Shown in pieces: positions 9,956 to 23,394 of a DNA stretch of 64,000 nt; the first letter of the stretch is position 1, and each line of letters starts with the position of its first letter. The translations under genes were made by a program, and so were the position numbers. The notes under the pieces are model-generated. The model was not told where the DNA came from. It did no database searches and saw only the letters and a program-made list of their open reading frames with translations. The DNA is from Escherichia hormaechei_A (GTDB lineage Bacteria > Pseudomonadota > Gammaproteobacteria > Enterobacterales > Enterobacteriaceae). Location of the stretch: NCBI GenBank assembly GCA_042434945.1, contig CP170191.1:3720001-3784000 (forward strand), written 5' to 3'.

Positions 9956-10039
9956 TCTGAACATCAGACTGTTATATATTTGTTACCAATATGAATAATA
10001 AAATGTATTTCGCAGGATGACGTTAAACAAGGAAAAGAG

Positions 10040-11914
<1,875 letters not shown>

Positions 11915-11946
11915 TTAGTTACTGCAGTAGAGGATTTTTTACGGCT

Positions 11947-12262
11947 GCCGGATGCGGCGTGAACGCCCTATCCAGCCTACGGTTATGTTCCGGTTTGTAG
12001 GCCTGATAAGACGCACAGCGTCGCATCAGGCAACGGCTGTCGGATGCGGCGTAAACGCCTTATCCGACCTACGGTTATGTTCCGTTTGTAGGCCTGATAA
12101 GACGCACAGCGTCGCATCAGGCAACGGCTGCCGGATGCGGCGTAAACGCCTTATCCGACCTACGGTTATGTTCCGTTTGTAGGCCTGATAAGACGCACAG
12201 CGTCGCATCAGGCAACGGCTGCCGGATGCGGCGTGAACGCCCTATCCGACCTACGGTTATGT
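11947..12262. repeat. BIME: REP array, about 91-bp period
   Basis: Four Y-type REP units beginning gccggatgcggcg (or gtcgg...) at about 11947, 12039, 12130 and 12221. Between them are three inverted REP units reading cctgataagacgcacagcgt, alternating in the usual BIME head-to-head arrangement. The period is 91-92 bp and the spacers (cctacggttatgttccg) are nearly identical between units. It lies between yhdP and tldD. Such elements bind DNA gyrase, IHF or Pol I in E. coli and can stabilise upstream mRNA. Confidence 0.9.
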
Positions 12263-12328
12263 TCTGGCTCGTTGGCCTTTGGCAACGATTATCCTATGAG
12301 ATTGGGGCAATTACGCGCCCTCGTCAAA

Positions 12329-15300
12329 TCATTGCGCTTTTTCTTTACGCGGTTGGCGCAACACTTCGTTGATTTGCGGATCGTCCAGCGGACCCGAAAT
12401 GTGATAGCGCAAAATGGAGACTTTGCTCCACAGCGGCCCCAGCACTTTACTGGCGGCAAACACTGCCGCGCCAACAATGGGGTTAACCGCAAAAGCCGCA
12501 GCCACGCCCACCGTCGCAGAAATCTCTGGTGCGACAACCGCTTCCATATTCAGGTCGCGACGTACCAGATTTACCGACCCTTTCATGGCGATATCCGCCT
12601 CCAGGCCATCCACCAGCGTGTCGTCGGTGTGCATAACGCCGTCTTTAATCCACGCGGTGCTGCGAATGGAGTCAAAATAGAACCCTTCGCCAAAAGTGTC
12701 TCTGAAATCAAAACGCAGCTTACGCATCAGCGCGTCAAAACTCAGCAGACGCAGGATCTGCCCGGCGCGCCCCGTGCTCACATCGGCAATCTCACCCTTA
12801 CCGAAGTGGGTTTTCAGGATGCCGTTAAGCGAAGCTTCATCGGGTGTCCACGGCGCTGCGCGCCAGTGCAGATCGTAATTCACATCGAAGGACGATCCGC
12901 GAAGCGGCGTGCTAATGCCGAAGAAGTTAGCTGCGGCGTCCAGCTTGTTGCCTTTAATATCGCCTTTCAGCGAGGTGCGCTGTTCACCCGGTTTGTTCAC
13001 CCATTCGCCAGCGGCTGTCATGCGGCCAAAGCCGGTATCCACCAGCCCACCAGAGAGGCTCAGCGTATTGCCCTGAATAGCAAAATCACCGTCGATACGG
13101 CCATATTTTTGCCCCCACAGCCAGCACTCCGCACAGCGCAACTGGAGATCGGGCCAGCCGCTGAAATCCACGCGCGACCTCCCACTGCCACTGACAGGAG
13201 AAGCGCTTGTCGACTCTGCTTTAGACGCCGTAAAGGTCGGATTGTAATAGAGATAACGGATAGCCGCCTGCCATGGCGCGTGATCGCGCATGGTCAACGA
13301 ACCGTTGATCTCACGCCCCTGCGCCTCGACCTTTGAGCCGTTTACCGTCGGCCGGGAGACAATACTCAGGTTGTTCCACTGCTGCCCGCCCAGCGTCAGC
13401 GCAGGCGTTCGCAAGGTAATGGACTGCGGGAACTGCGCCGTTTGGTCGACGTTTTGCCCGACACCTTTCTGAAACAGTGCCAGCCACTCGGCACCATTCA
13501 TCGGCGGCATATTGAGTTCAACACCACTTTGTTCCGGCAACGGCGGGAGCGTTTTACTGTCTGCCGCCCAAATAGCACGGTCGAGCGTCAGCTTTTGACC
13601 GAGCAACCAGCGGCTATTGAAATGATTATCCGCACCAGCCTGTCCGGTTAATTCAAAAGCTGTTGAGATTGCCATCAACCTTAACGTTTACCGCTAGTGG
13701 TTCACCCGCAGGTTGGCTAACGGTGAAGGTAAGTGGACTGCTCACATTCTTTAGATCGCCGTTCAGCTCTATGTTATAGGTCGCACCAGCATGATAAGGC
13801 AGATCAATGCCCACTTTACCATCCCACGCCACGCTGCCACTCAATGCTTCGTTCACCGCTTCAGGCAGAACGCCGGTTTTCGCCGGTTGCCAGTTACCGT
13901 TGAGGTTTACCGCTACCTGGTAGGCTTTTGCCCCTTCTTTGGTGGAAAAATCCACGTTCAACGGCTGATTAACCAGCTTGCTGTCAGTGGTTCACTTTGC
14001 AGATCGCTATTGATAAAGCTGAATTTACCGCTCAAATTTTTCAGGGTGCTGTCGAGTGGTTTGATAAACAGACTGTTATTACGCAGCGTCACTTCACCTT
14101 TCGCGGTTACCAGTTCGCCGTTCAGCGGGATATCAAGATGTAAGCGAGCATTCACATCGCCGTCGAGCTGGAGTTCTTGCAGGGTCGCCCCCAGAGAATC
14201 TTTCAGCGGTGTCTCATCAAAGTAAGGGCCAACGGCTTTACCCGGACCTTTAATGTCAGCGTCAATCAGCAGTTTTTCTTTCGAGTAGTCAGGGATCACT
14301 GCGGTGAGATTACTCGCGCGCACGCCGCCCAGATTAACGCCATCGGTTTTCATCCATAAACCGTCGTTAATAAAGTCCAGTTCAATATCAAGGTTAGTTA
14401 ATGCAGGCCAGTCCGGCTGGAAGGCAAACTTCGCGTTGCGCAGCGGCACCAGCACTTCAAACTGACCTTCGTTGTGTTTATAGGGGAAGAGTTGCGGATT
14501 GCCACCATAAACCAGCGTCGCGTTATCCGCTTCACCGCCCTGAATCGCGCCACTTAAGTAATCAACCAGGTCTTTACCCATCAAGTTTTCCGGGAAATAG
14601 CGCCAGGCTTGTGAACCATCATCGGTACTGATGCCAGCCAGAATACCCAGCCAGGGTTCATCGTTAGCAGGTTGCAGGTAACGAAAACCGCCGCGCGCAT
14701 GGACGGCTTTGGCTTTAACGTCAATATCACTCCCATCCAGCTGGAAACCTTTGTCATTGTTCAGCCAGCTTATAGTTGCCTGGCCGTCGGCGATTTCCAG
14801 TGGCGCACGGAATACCGTTTCGTAAGGCATCTTTGCCTGCTTCATCGACGCGGTAAGCAAACCATTTTCAACGCTGCCGGAAAGCGTCCCGGAGAAGTGT
14901 TCCGCACCCGGTAATAATTTCCATTGCTTCCAGGCCAGATCGCTCCACGATGCCTGAAAACGGGTCTTGTCTGCCGCCTGAAGCGGGATATCCAGCGCCA
15001 GAGTGTTAATCTTGCCGCTCGGTTGTGTGGAGCGCCAAACATCACCCAGTGCAGGTGAAAGTTTCGCGGCCAGCGGGCGTATGCCCTCCAGGCCTGCCAG
15101 CTCCAGATTACTGGCGCGAATCCGGAGTTCGTCACTGCGTTTATTGTCTTTGCCGCCAACGTCCTGTTCCGGTATCCAGGCTAGCGTCAATGCTCCGCTC
15201 GGCCAGGGTTTGCCGTCCATCGTGATCCGTGTATCGGGAATAGAGAACTGCCAGCCCGGATTTTCACGCGTAATATGCGCGGTCAGATTATTCACCGACA

Positions 15301-16135
15301 GCGTATGCGTTTGCTTCTCGCCCAACCAGCTGGCACCGCCCTGTTTCAGCCAGACGTCGCCACCGGTTACATCGCCTTTATCGATCGTCATCCAGCCTTC
15401 AAGGGAGAACTGCGCCGTTTCCAGCGCAATATTGTCCTGCATCCATTTACCGAGCCACGGCTTCAGGTCGATGTCATCCGCCTGGAGCCAGACGCGACCA
15501 TTGCTTAACAAGCCCTCATCATCGCGCAAATCCATGCGCACCTGCATTACGCCGTGCTGTCCGGTAAGGCTGGAGAGGCTTACCAGACCTTCCGCACGGT
15601 GTCGACGTGGATCGTTCAGCCAGGTGAGTTGTGGGATCGCCAGCTCGGCGCGCTGACCGGATGGCGTCAGGAAACTGACTTCACTGTCGCGGAGATCGAA
15701 ATGGTCAAATTGACGAAGAAACAGATCGCTGATGTGGCTGGCTTCCAGACTGTCATCGCTACCACCGCTGGTGATAGGAGTGTTGGTGCGAAAGCGCAGC
15801 TGCCAGAAAGTGAGATCGCGAAACTGCCAGCGCATATGTAACAGGCTCTGCCAGACATCCAGCGCCAGAGTAACGCGTTTAACCGAAAATTCGCCGCCAT
15901 CTTTTAGTTCTGCACGGATGTCGTGTGCTTCAAGCGTCGGGCCAAAATTCTGCCAGCTGGCTGAGAGCTGACTGGCTTCAACCGGCATGCCAGTCGCGGA
16001 TTCTATTTTGTTGAGGATTTCCGGACGCCAGGCGTCAAGATGCGGTAAAGCAATACGCAGGCCGCTAACCAGCAGGGCAGCGATCACAACGAGCGCGGCT
16101 CCAGTAAGCAGTAAAATCCCCGGCAATCGCCTCAC
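12329..16135 (-). pseudogene. yhdP: yhdP, AsmA-like inter-membrane phospholipid transport protein, frameshifted
   Basis: YhdP is a roughly 1266-aa inner-membrane-anchored AsmA-like protein that, with TamB and YdbH, carries phospholipids to the outer membrane. The signal anchor MRRLPGILLLTGAALVVIAA is intact. The gene reads as three pieces: 16135-13958, about 13988-13653 and 13678-12329. A T is missing near 13971 (tgg-ttt-aat became tggttaat), and an extra T sits in the run at 13655-13658. Two further offsetting indels (near 13735 and 13713) are likely, because the local reading differs from K-12 by a frame over about 8 codons. Net length is unchanged at 3807 bp, about 1268 codons. A stretch at about 12735-13400 is diverged from K-12 while both sides match. 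All indels are in short homopolymers, so sequence error is possible. Confidence 0.85.
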
Positions 16136-16202
16136 CCGTCACTCCTTGTCTGCTAAAAATGTGACTCAAAAACCCTTTGCCGGATGGCGGCCCAGCATCT
16201 GT

Positions 16203-17672
16203 TTACATCATTACGACGTCAAACTGCTCCTGGTTATAGAGCGGTTCAATTTGTACTTTAACCTGTTTGCCAACGAAAATTTCCACTTCCGCCAGCGAGT
16301 GTGACTCTTCGCCTTTCAAGGCTTCGGCTACTGCCGGAGAAGCATAGACCAGGAAACGGTCGGAATCGTAAGCATGGTGGACACGAACAATCTCGCGCAT
16401 GATTTCATAGCATACCGTTTCCACGGTTTTCACCGTTCCGCGACCGTGGCAGGTTGGGCATTCGTTACACAGTACGTGCTCAATGCTTTCGCGGGTGCGT
16501 TTACGCGTCATCTCCACCAGCCCCAGCGCCGAAAAACCATTAACGCTGGTTTTCACCCGGTCTTTGCTCAACGCCTGCTCCAGCGAGTGCAGCACGCGGC
16601 GGCGGTGATCTTCATTATTCATATCGATGAAATCAATAATGATAATCCCGCCCAGATTACGCAACCGTAACTGGCGAGCGATAGCCTGCGTCGCTTCAAT
16701 ATTGGTATTGAAAATGGTGTCGTCCAGATTGCGATGACCGACAAACGCTCCGGTATTGATGTCCACGGTGGTCATCGCTTCGGTCTGGTCGATAATCAGA
16801 TAACCACCGGATTTCAGTTCTACTTTGCGTTCCAGCGCTCGCTGGATTTCGTTTTCGACATCAAAGAGATCGAAAATCGGCTGGCGTCCGGTGTAATGCT
16901 CCAGCTTGCTGGTCATCTCGGGAATGTACTCCGAGGTAAACTCCAGCAATGCTTCGTAAGTCAGGCGTGAGTCAACGCGAATGCGGTCCAGTTCGGCGTC
17001 GGCGAAATCACGCAGAACACGCTGCGCCAGCGCCAGTTCGCCGTACAGCTGATAACGGGTCTGCGGGCGTTTTTTACGCTCCATAACTTTGGTCCAGACG
17101 CGTTTCAGATAAGCGGCATCGGAGGCCAGTTCAGCCTCGCCAACCCCTTCCGCTGCGGTACGGATGATAAACCCGCCCTGCTCGTCGCAATACTCTGCGA
17201 CCACTTTTTTCAGGCGTTCACGTTCTGATTCGCTTTCAATACGTTGGGAAACCCCAACGTGAGAAGCCCCTGGCATAAACACCAGATAGCGAGAAGGCAG
17301 CGTGATATCGGTGGTCAGGCGCGCACCTTTAGTGCCAAGCGGATCTTTCACCACCTGCACCATCAGATCTTGCCCCTGACGAACCAGTTCCGAGATGTCG
17401 CGCACCGTGAATTGCTTTTGTTCTTCACCCGCCACACATTCGGTGTGCGGCATGATGTCAGATGCATGAAGAAACGCGGCTTTATCCAGCCCAATATCTA
17501 CAAAAGCCGCCTGCATACCCGGAAGTACACGACTTACACGACCCTTGTAGATATTGCCTACTATTCCGCGTCGCGCCTCACGTTCAATATGAATTTCCTG
17601 CAGAATACCGCCATCAATATACGCCACTCGCGTTTCCGAAGGCGTTACGTTTACTAACAATTCAGCCGTCAT
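16203..17672 (-). CDS. rng: Ribonuclease G
   Basis: 489 aa from the ATG at 17672; an upstream ATG at 17690 would give 495 aa. RNase G is an endoribonuclease related to the RNase E catalytic half that matures the 5' end of 16S rRNA and degrades some mRNAs. An S1 RNA-binding domain lies at about 36-125. The magnesium-binding catalytic Asp residues are in TTVDINTG and IIIIDFIDM. The zinc-link Cys pair is in CNECPTCHGRGT near residue 405. It overlaps the 3' end of maf by 11 bp and belongs to the mre-maf-rng cluster. Intact. Confidence 0.97.
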   Translation of the reverse strand: MTAELLVNVTPSETRVAYIDGGILQEIHIEREARRGIVGNIYKGRVSRVLPGMQAAFVDIGLDKAAFLHASDIMPHTECVAGEEQKQFTVRDISELVRQGQDLMVQVVKDPLGTKGARLTTDITLPSRYLVFMPGASHVGVSQRIESESERERLKKVVAEYCDEQGGFIIRTAAEGVGEAELASDAAYLKRVWTKVMERKKRPQTRYQLYGELALAQRVLRDFADAELDRIRVDSRLTYEALLEFTSEYIPEMTSKLEHYTGRQPIFDLFDVENEIQRALERKVELKSGGYLIIDQTEAMTTVDINTGAFVGHRNLDDTIFNTNIEATQAIARQLRLRNLGGIIIIDFIDMNNEDHRRRVLHSLEQALSKDRVKTSVNGFSALGLVEMTRKRTRESIEHVLCNECPTCHGRGTVKTVETVCYEIMREIVRVHHAYDSDRFLVYASPAVAEALKGEESHSLAEVEIFVGKQVKVQIEPLYNQEQFDVVMM

Positions 17673-18255
17673 GTTTATCCCTTTTCTCACGCAGTGCGTT
17701 AAAATTACTTAATAATTCATACGTTTCAACCAGCGGTAAGCCGACTACGGCGTGATAGCTGCCATTTATCTTCCTGACAAAACAGCCACCCAGCCCCTGA
17801 ATACCGTATGCACCTGCTTTATCTAACGGTTCACCGCTGGCGACATAGCCCGCGATGTCTTCGTCTGTTAACGTTCTGAAAGTCACATCGGTGACCACCA
17901 GGCAATCGAGAATGTGCTGGCTGTCAGCCAACGCCACTGCCGTCATCACCTGATGGGTCTGACCCGATAATTTGCGCAACATCTGCGCCGCATGCTCTGC
18001 GTCGCGCGGTTTCTCCAGCACTTCTCCGTTCAGGATAACGATAGTATCCGCACCCAGCACCGGGAGATCCTGCGCCGTTTGCGCGACACCCGCTTGTGCT
18101 TTCTCGCGTGCCAGACGCACAACATACTGCTGCGCGCTCTCCTGCGGCTGACGCTGCTCCTCAATGCCCGTAACAATACGTTCAAAGGTCACGCCAAGTT
18201 GCGCAAGTAACTCCTGACGACGCGGAGAACCGGAAGCTAAATACAGAGAAGTCAT
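17662..18255 (-). CDS. yhdE: Maf-family nucleoside triphosphate pyrophosphatase (YhdE)
   Basis: 197 aa. Maf proteins hydrolyse dTTP, UTP and modified pyrimidine triphosphates to monophosphates, a house-cleaning role also tied to septum formation. The N-terminal LYLASGSPRRQELLAQLG is the family substrate-binding motif; LGADTIV carries a conserved Asp. It follows mreD by 8 bp and overlaps rng by 11 bp, so it is translated in the mreBCD-maf-rng gene string. Confidence 0.96.
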   Translation of the reverse strand: MTSLYLASGSPRRQELLAQLGVTFERIVTGIEEQRQPQESAQQYVVRLAREKAQAGVAQTAQDLPVLGADTIVILNGEVLEKPRDAEHAAQMLRKLSGQTHQVMTAVALADSQHILDCLVVTDVTFRTLTDEDIAGYVASGEPLDKAGAYGIQGLGGCFVRKINGSYHAVVGLPLVETYELLSNFNALREKRDKHDG

Positions 18256-18263
18256 AGAAACCT

Positions 18264-19855
<1,592 letters not shown>

Positions 19856-19920
19856 AAGTTATGCGTATTCTCGTATCAGACCAGGCAGGGTAAACAGACA
19901 CTTCCCCTGCCTGCATCCGA

Positions 19921-20964
19921 TTACTCTTCGCTGAACAGGTCGCCGCCGTGCATGTCGATCATTTCCAGCGCTTTGCCGCCACCGCGCGCCACACAGGTCA
20001 GCGGGTCTTCAGCAACAACGACTGGAATGCCGGTTTCTTCCATTAACAAACGGTCAAGGTTACGCAGCAGTGCGCCACCACCGGTGAGCACCATGCCGCG
20101 CTCGGAGATGTCGGAAGCCAGTTCCGGCGGGCACTGTTCCAGTGCAACCATTACCGCGCTCACAATACCGGTCAGCGGTTCCTGCAGTGCTTCGAGGATT
20201 TCATTGGAGTTCAGGGTAAAACCGCGTGGAACACCTTCTGCCAGGTTACGGCCACGAACTTCGATTTCACGGACTTCATCGCCCGGATAAGCCGAACCGA
20301 TTTCGTGCTTGATACGTTCTGCGGTGGCTTCACCGATCAGAGAACCGTAATTACGACGCACATAGTTGATGATAGCTTCGTCGAAACGGTCACCACCAAT
20401 GCGCACAGAAGAGGAGTAAACCACACCGTTCAAGGAGATAACAGCAACTTCAGTGGTACCACCACCGATATCAACCACCATAGAACCGGTCGCTTCAGAA
20501 ACCGGCAGGCCAGCACCAATTGCGGCAGCCATCGGTTCTTCAATCAGGAAGACTTCACGGGCACCAGCGCCCTGCGCGGATTCACGAATTGCGCGGCGTT
20601 CAACCTGGGTCGCGCCAACCGGCACACAAACCAGAACGCGCGGGCTTGGACGCATAAAGCTGTTGCTGTGCACTTGTTTGATGAAGTGCTGGAGCATTTT
20701 TTCAGTCACGAAGAAGTCGGCGATAACGCCGTCTTTCATTGGGCGAATGGCAGCAATATTGCCCGGCGTACGGCCCAGCATCTGCTTCGCGTCATGACCT
20801 ACTGCAGCTACGCTTTTCGGTGAACCGGCACGATCCTGACGAATGGCCACCACGGAAGGCTCATTCAATACGATGCCTTGTCCTTTTACATAAATGAGGG
20901 TATTCGCAGTACCCAGGTCAATGGACAAGTCATTGGAAAACATGCCACGAAATTTTTTCAACAT
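19921..20964 (-). CDS. mreB: MreB, actin-like cell-shape protein
   Basis: 347 aa from the ATG at 20964 ([18 protein letters not shown]); the frame is open 25 codons further upstream but that extension is not part of MreB. It has the actin-fold ATP-binding motifs SIDLGTANT (phosphate 1), [10 protein letters not shown] (phosphate 2) and LTGGGALL (adenosine). MreB forms membrane-bound filaments that organise lateral wall synthesis. It is the first gene of mreBCD. Sequence matches E. coli throughout. Confidence 0.98.
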
Positions 20965-21269
20965 ACTAAGGGATAATCCTGAAAGCTGGGGCGGAAAAGA
21001 AAATCCGCTTACTTTACCAACCACACGCAGCAGCGACAAGGCGCAAAAATCATCTGCTACGGTGAAAATTAGTGCAGTTCGTTTCCTTTGTTACAAATTC
21101 TCTGCCTGAGTCCAGAAAGGCTTAATGCATCAGCAGCATTCCTCGCCTGTTTGCAACCGCGTAAGGTCATTCATCTGCATATGTGCTGCAACAATCTGGC
21201 GAGCAGACAAGCACACTCCCATGAGACGCAGCGCGCGTTATTCTACGTGAAAACGGATTAAACGGCAGG

Positions 21270-23210
21270 TTAAACCGAGTATCTTTGTGAATATTTTTTC
21301 ACGTTAGTATCAAGTGGCTGTGAGGACGCGAAAAAATCCCCTTGCCCGCCTGTAACACCGCGCTGAATCAGGGTCTGCCACTCGCTTCGCGAACGCACGC
21401 CGGTGGCGTAAACCTGGGTGCTGGTCCCGGAGCAGGCTTCCACCAGGCTTTGAACCAGCAGCTGGTTCTCCGTTCGCTTCTCAATGTTTCTGACCAGCCC
21501 CGGATGGAGCTTGAGTAACTCAACATTAAGTTCTTTGATCCAACTGGTACTTACCAGCGTCAAACCAGCCTGGTTGACGGCTACCCGTACCCCTAAAGCA
21601 TTCACTAAACGAATAACAGGTTGTAAACGACTGATATGTTGACCTACATCGGCCTCTGCAAGTTCAATAATTATGCGTTTTCGTTGTGATTTTTCACATT
21701 GCATTAACGTATCGCGCAGCCAACGCTGAAAACGCGGGCGAATCAGCGACTCAACGGTAACCTGAATCGCCAGATTTTCCTCTGGCCAGTAACGCAATAG
21801 TGGAATAAGACGGCTGATTTGCAGACGGTCATACTCTTCCGATAAGCCAAACTGCAAGACCATCGGCATATACTCCGCCGAGCTAACCTCTTCATTACCA
21901 TCGAAGATGCGGCACATGAGTTCGCGATGATGAACCTGACCATTCTTCATGACCGCCGGTTTTTGATAGATGCGCGGTCCGCCCCGGCTCAGCATCTGTT
22001 CAATCAGGGTTCGCCAGCGCACGTTGCCGCGCCCTTTCTCCGGCAGCGTATCATCATAGACTGCCCAGCCGTTCGCCCCCTGCAATACGGCGTTACGCGT
22101 GGCCGCTTCCGCATGTTCCATCACCTGCTCCGTCGACTGACCGCCGCGCCAGGCACAGATGCCCATATGCACCATATCGTCTCTGTCGAGCATTTTGCTC
22201 TGGGGCAGCGCATCGACGGCTTTCAGCAGCTGGCTGGCGATACTCTCGGACTCCTTTAAGGTGCGATGCGGCAGCAAGACGGCAAAATCGCTGCGGTGGT
22301 AGCGTGCCAGTAACGCGCCGGGGTAACGCATAATAAAGGTGGACAGCAGGTTAATCAGCGTAAAGAGGTTCTCTTCCGCCACGCGCTGACCCCAGGTATC
22401 ACGGAGCAGATCGAAGTCGGGCAGGCGAATCATCATTACCACGCCATGCGTACCCACCTTTTCGGGGTCATCAAGAAGCGTAGCCAGCTGATTATCAAAG
22501 AAGAGACGGTTGTTGAGGCCCGTTTTGTTATCCTGCGCGGCGTAAGAGCGAATCAACGTGTCCATACGGCTACGCTGATCGCTGGCAAACTGGATTTCGG
22601 AGAGCAACACGTCCAGGGCGCTACTGGTGCGAGATGGCCATTCATAAACCGATCCCCGCACCTGTGGACCCCGTTCGCCATTCAGTATCCGCACGGAGCG
22701 TGTTTCCAGCAGCTCCTGGCCGGAAAGTTGACGACGCTGCCAGCGAACGGCGAGGAAAATCAGCAGTACGATAAAGGCAACGGCGATGGTTAAGGGCGCG
22801 GTGGTCATAAGCGAGCGTAAATAGTTGCTCATCGGATCCTGGTACATCAGATGAATTGTCATACCCGGATGTTTAAGTGAATTAACCGTGACGTCCCGAT
22901 ACTGTTCTACCGTGCCGGCAGGACGATAGCTGCCCTGGCGGGTATGGCTGAAAACGGTCTGCTTCCCCAGTTTAATGTCGATCTGCACGATATCCACAGG
23001 CACCATTAACTCATCCAGCTCACGCGAGAGCGCCGGGAAGGAGGTTGCAATCAGGCGAGTGTCGATAACCGATGCAACCGATTCAACCCGGTTAACCAGC
23101 TTATCCTGGATGGCATTGTAAAAGCTCAGCGAGCAGCCGATTAGCGTGACAAATATGGTCAGCCCCGTCAGCAAGGTGATAAAAGCTGAGAACTTCGTCG
23201 TTAATCGCAT
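21270..23210 (-). CDS. csrD: CsrD, regulator of CsrB/CsrC sRNA decay
   Basis: 646 aa from the ATG at 23210 (MRLTTKFSAFITLLTGLTIF). CsrD promotes RNase E cleavage of the CsrB and CsrC sRNAs. There are two membrane helices (about 10-32 and 135-155), then degenerate GGDEF and EAL domains. The GGDEF site reads HRSDF and the EAL site ELMCR, so no cyclic-di-GMP enzyme activity is expected, as is known for CsrD. The C-terminal about 225 residues match K-12, while residues about 35-430 carry many substitutions. A switch between foreign-like and K-12-like sequence therefore lies near 21930-22040. The frame is intact. Confidence 0.96.
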   Translation of the reverse strand: MRLTTKFSAFITLLTGLTIFVTLIGCSLSFYNAIQDKLVNRVESVASVIDTRLIATSFPALSRELDELMVPVDIVQIDIKLGKQTVFSHTRQGSYRPAGTVEQYRDVTVNSLKHPGMTIHLMYQDPMSNYLRSLMTTAPLTIAVAFIVLLIFLAVRWQRRQLSGQELLETRSVRILNGERGPQVRGSVYEWPSRTSSALDVLLSEIQFASDQRSRMDTLIRSYAAQDNKTGLNNRLFFDNQLATLLDDPEKVGTHGVVMMIRLPDFDLLRDTWGQRVAEENLFTLINLLSTFIMRYPGALLARYHRSDFAVLLPHRTLKESESIASQLLKAVDALPQSKMLDRDDMVHMGICAWRGGQSTEQVMEHAEAATRNAVLQGANGWAVYDDTLPEKGRGNVRWRTLIEQMLSRGGPRIYQKPAVMKNGQVHHRELMCRIFDGNEEVSSAEYMPMVLQFGLSEEYDRLQISRLIPLLRYWPEENLAIQVTVESLIRPRFQRWLRDTLMQCEKSQRKRIIIELAEADVGQHISRLQPVIRLVNALGVRVAVNQAGLTLVSTSWIKELNVELLKLHPGLVRNIEKRTENQLLVQSLVEACSGTSTQVYATGVRSRSEWQTLIQRGVTGGQGDFFASSQPLDTNVKKYSQRYSV

Positions 23211-23394
23211 CCTTGAGATTACTCCGTGGGTTGAAAGGGGGTGCAAGTGAGCACTAACTTGCATTTCAAATGCGGCATACTACCAAACCTGGCGTATCTC
23301 GCAATTTATTGCGCTTCATCGGCTTTGCTTTTCCATTAGCGAGTATAGTCTTCAGAAATTATTTTCCAATCCATCATGCACATGAGGACCACTT

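Noticed and set aside
12233..13336. 367-codon open frame on the plus strand across yhdP
   Set aside because: It is antisense to conserved yhdP, has no recognisable domain or ribosome-binding site, and such long shadow frames are common opposite GC-rich genes.
17673..17690. 495-aa form of RNase G
   Set aside because: Both starts are possible, but the 489-aa form starting MTAELLVNV is used; the upstream six codons add no domain.
20965..21039. 25-codon N-terminal extension of MreB
   Set aside because: The MreB family begins at [12 protein letters not shown]; the extension lacks a good ribosome-binding site and lies in the promoter region.
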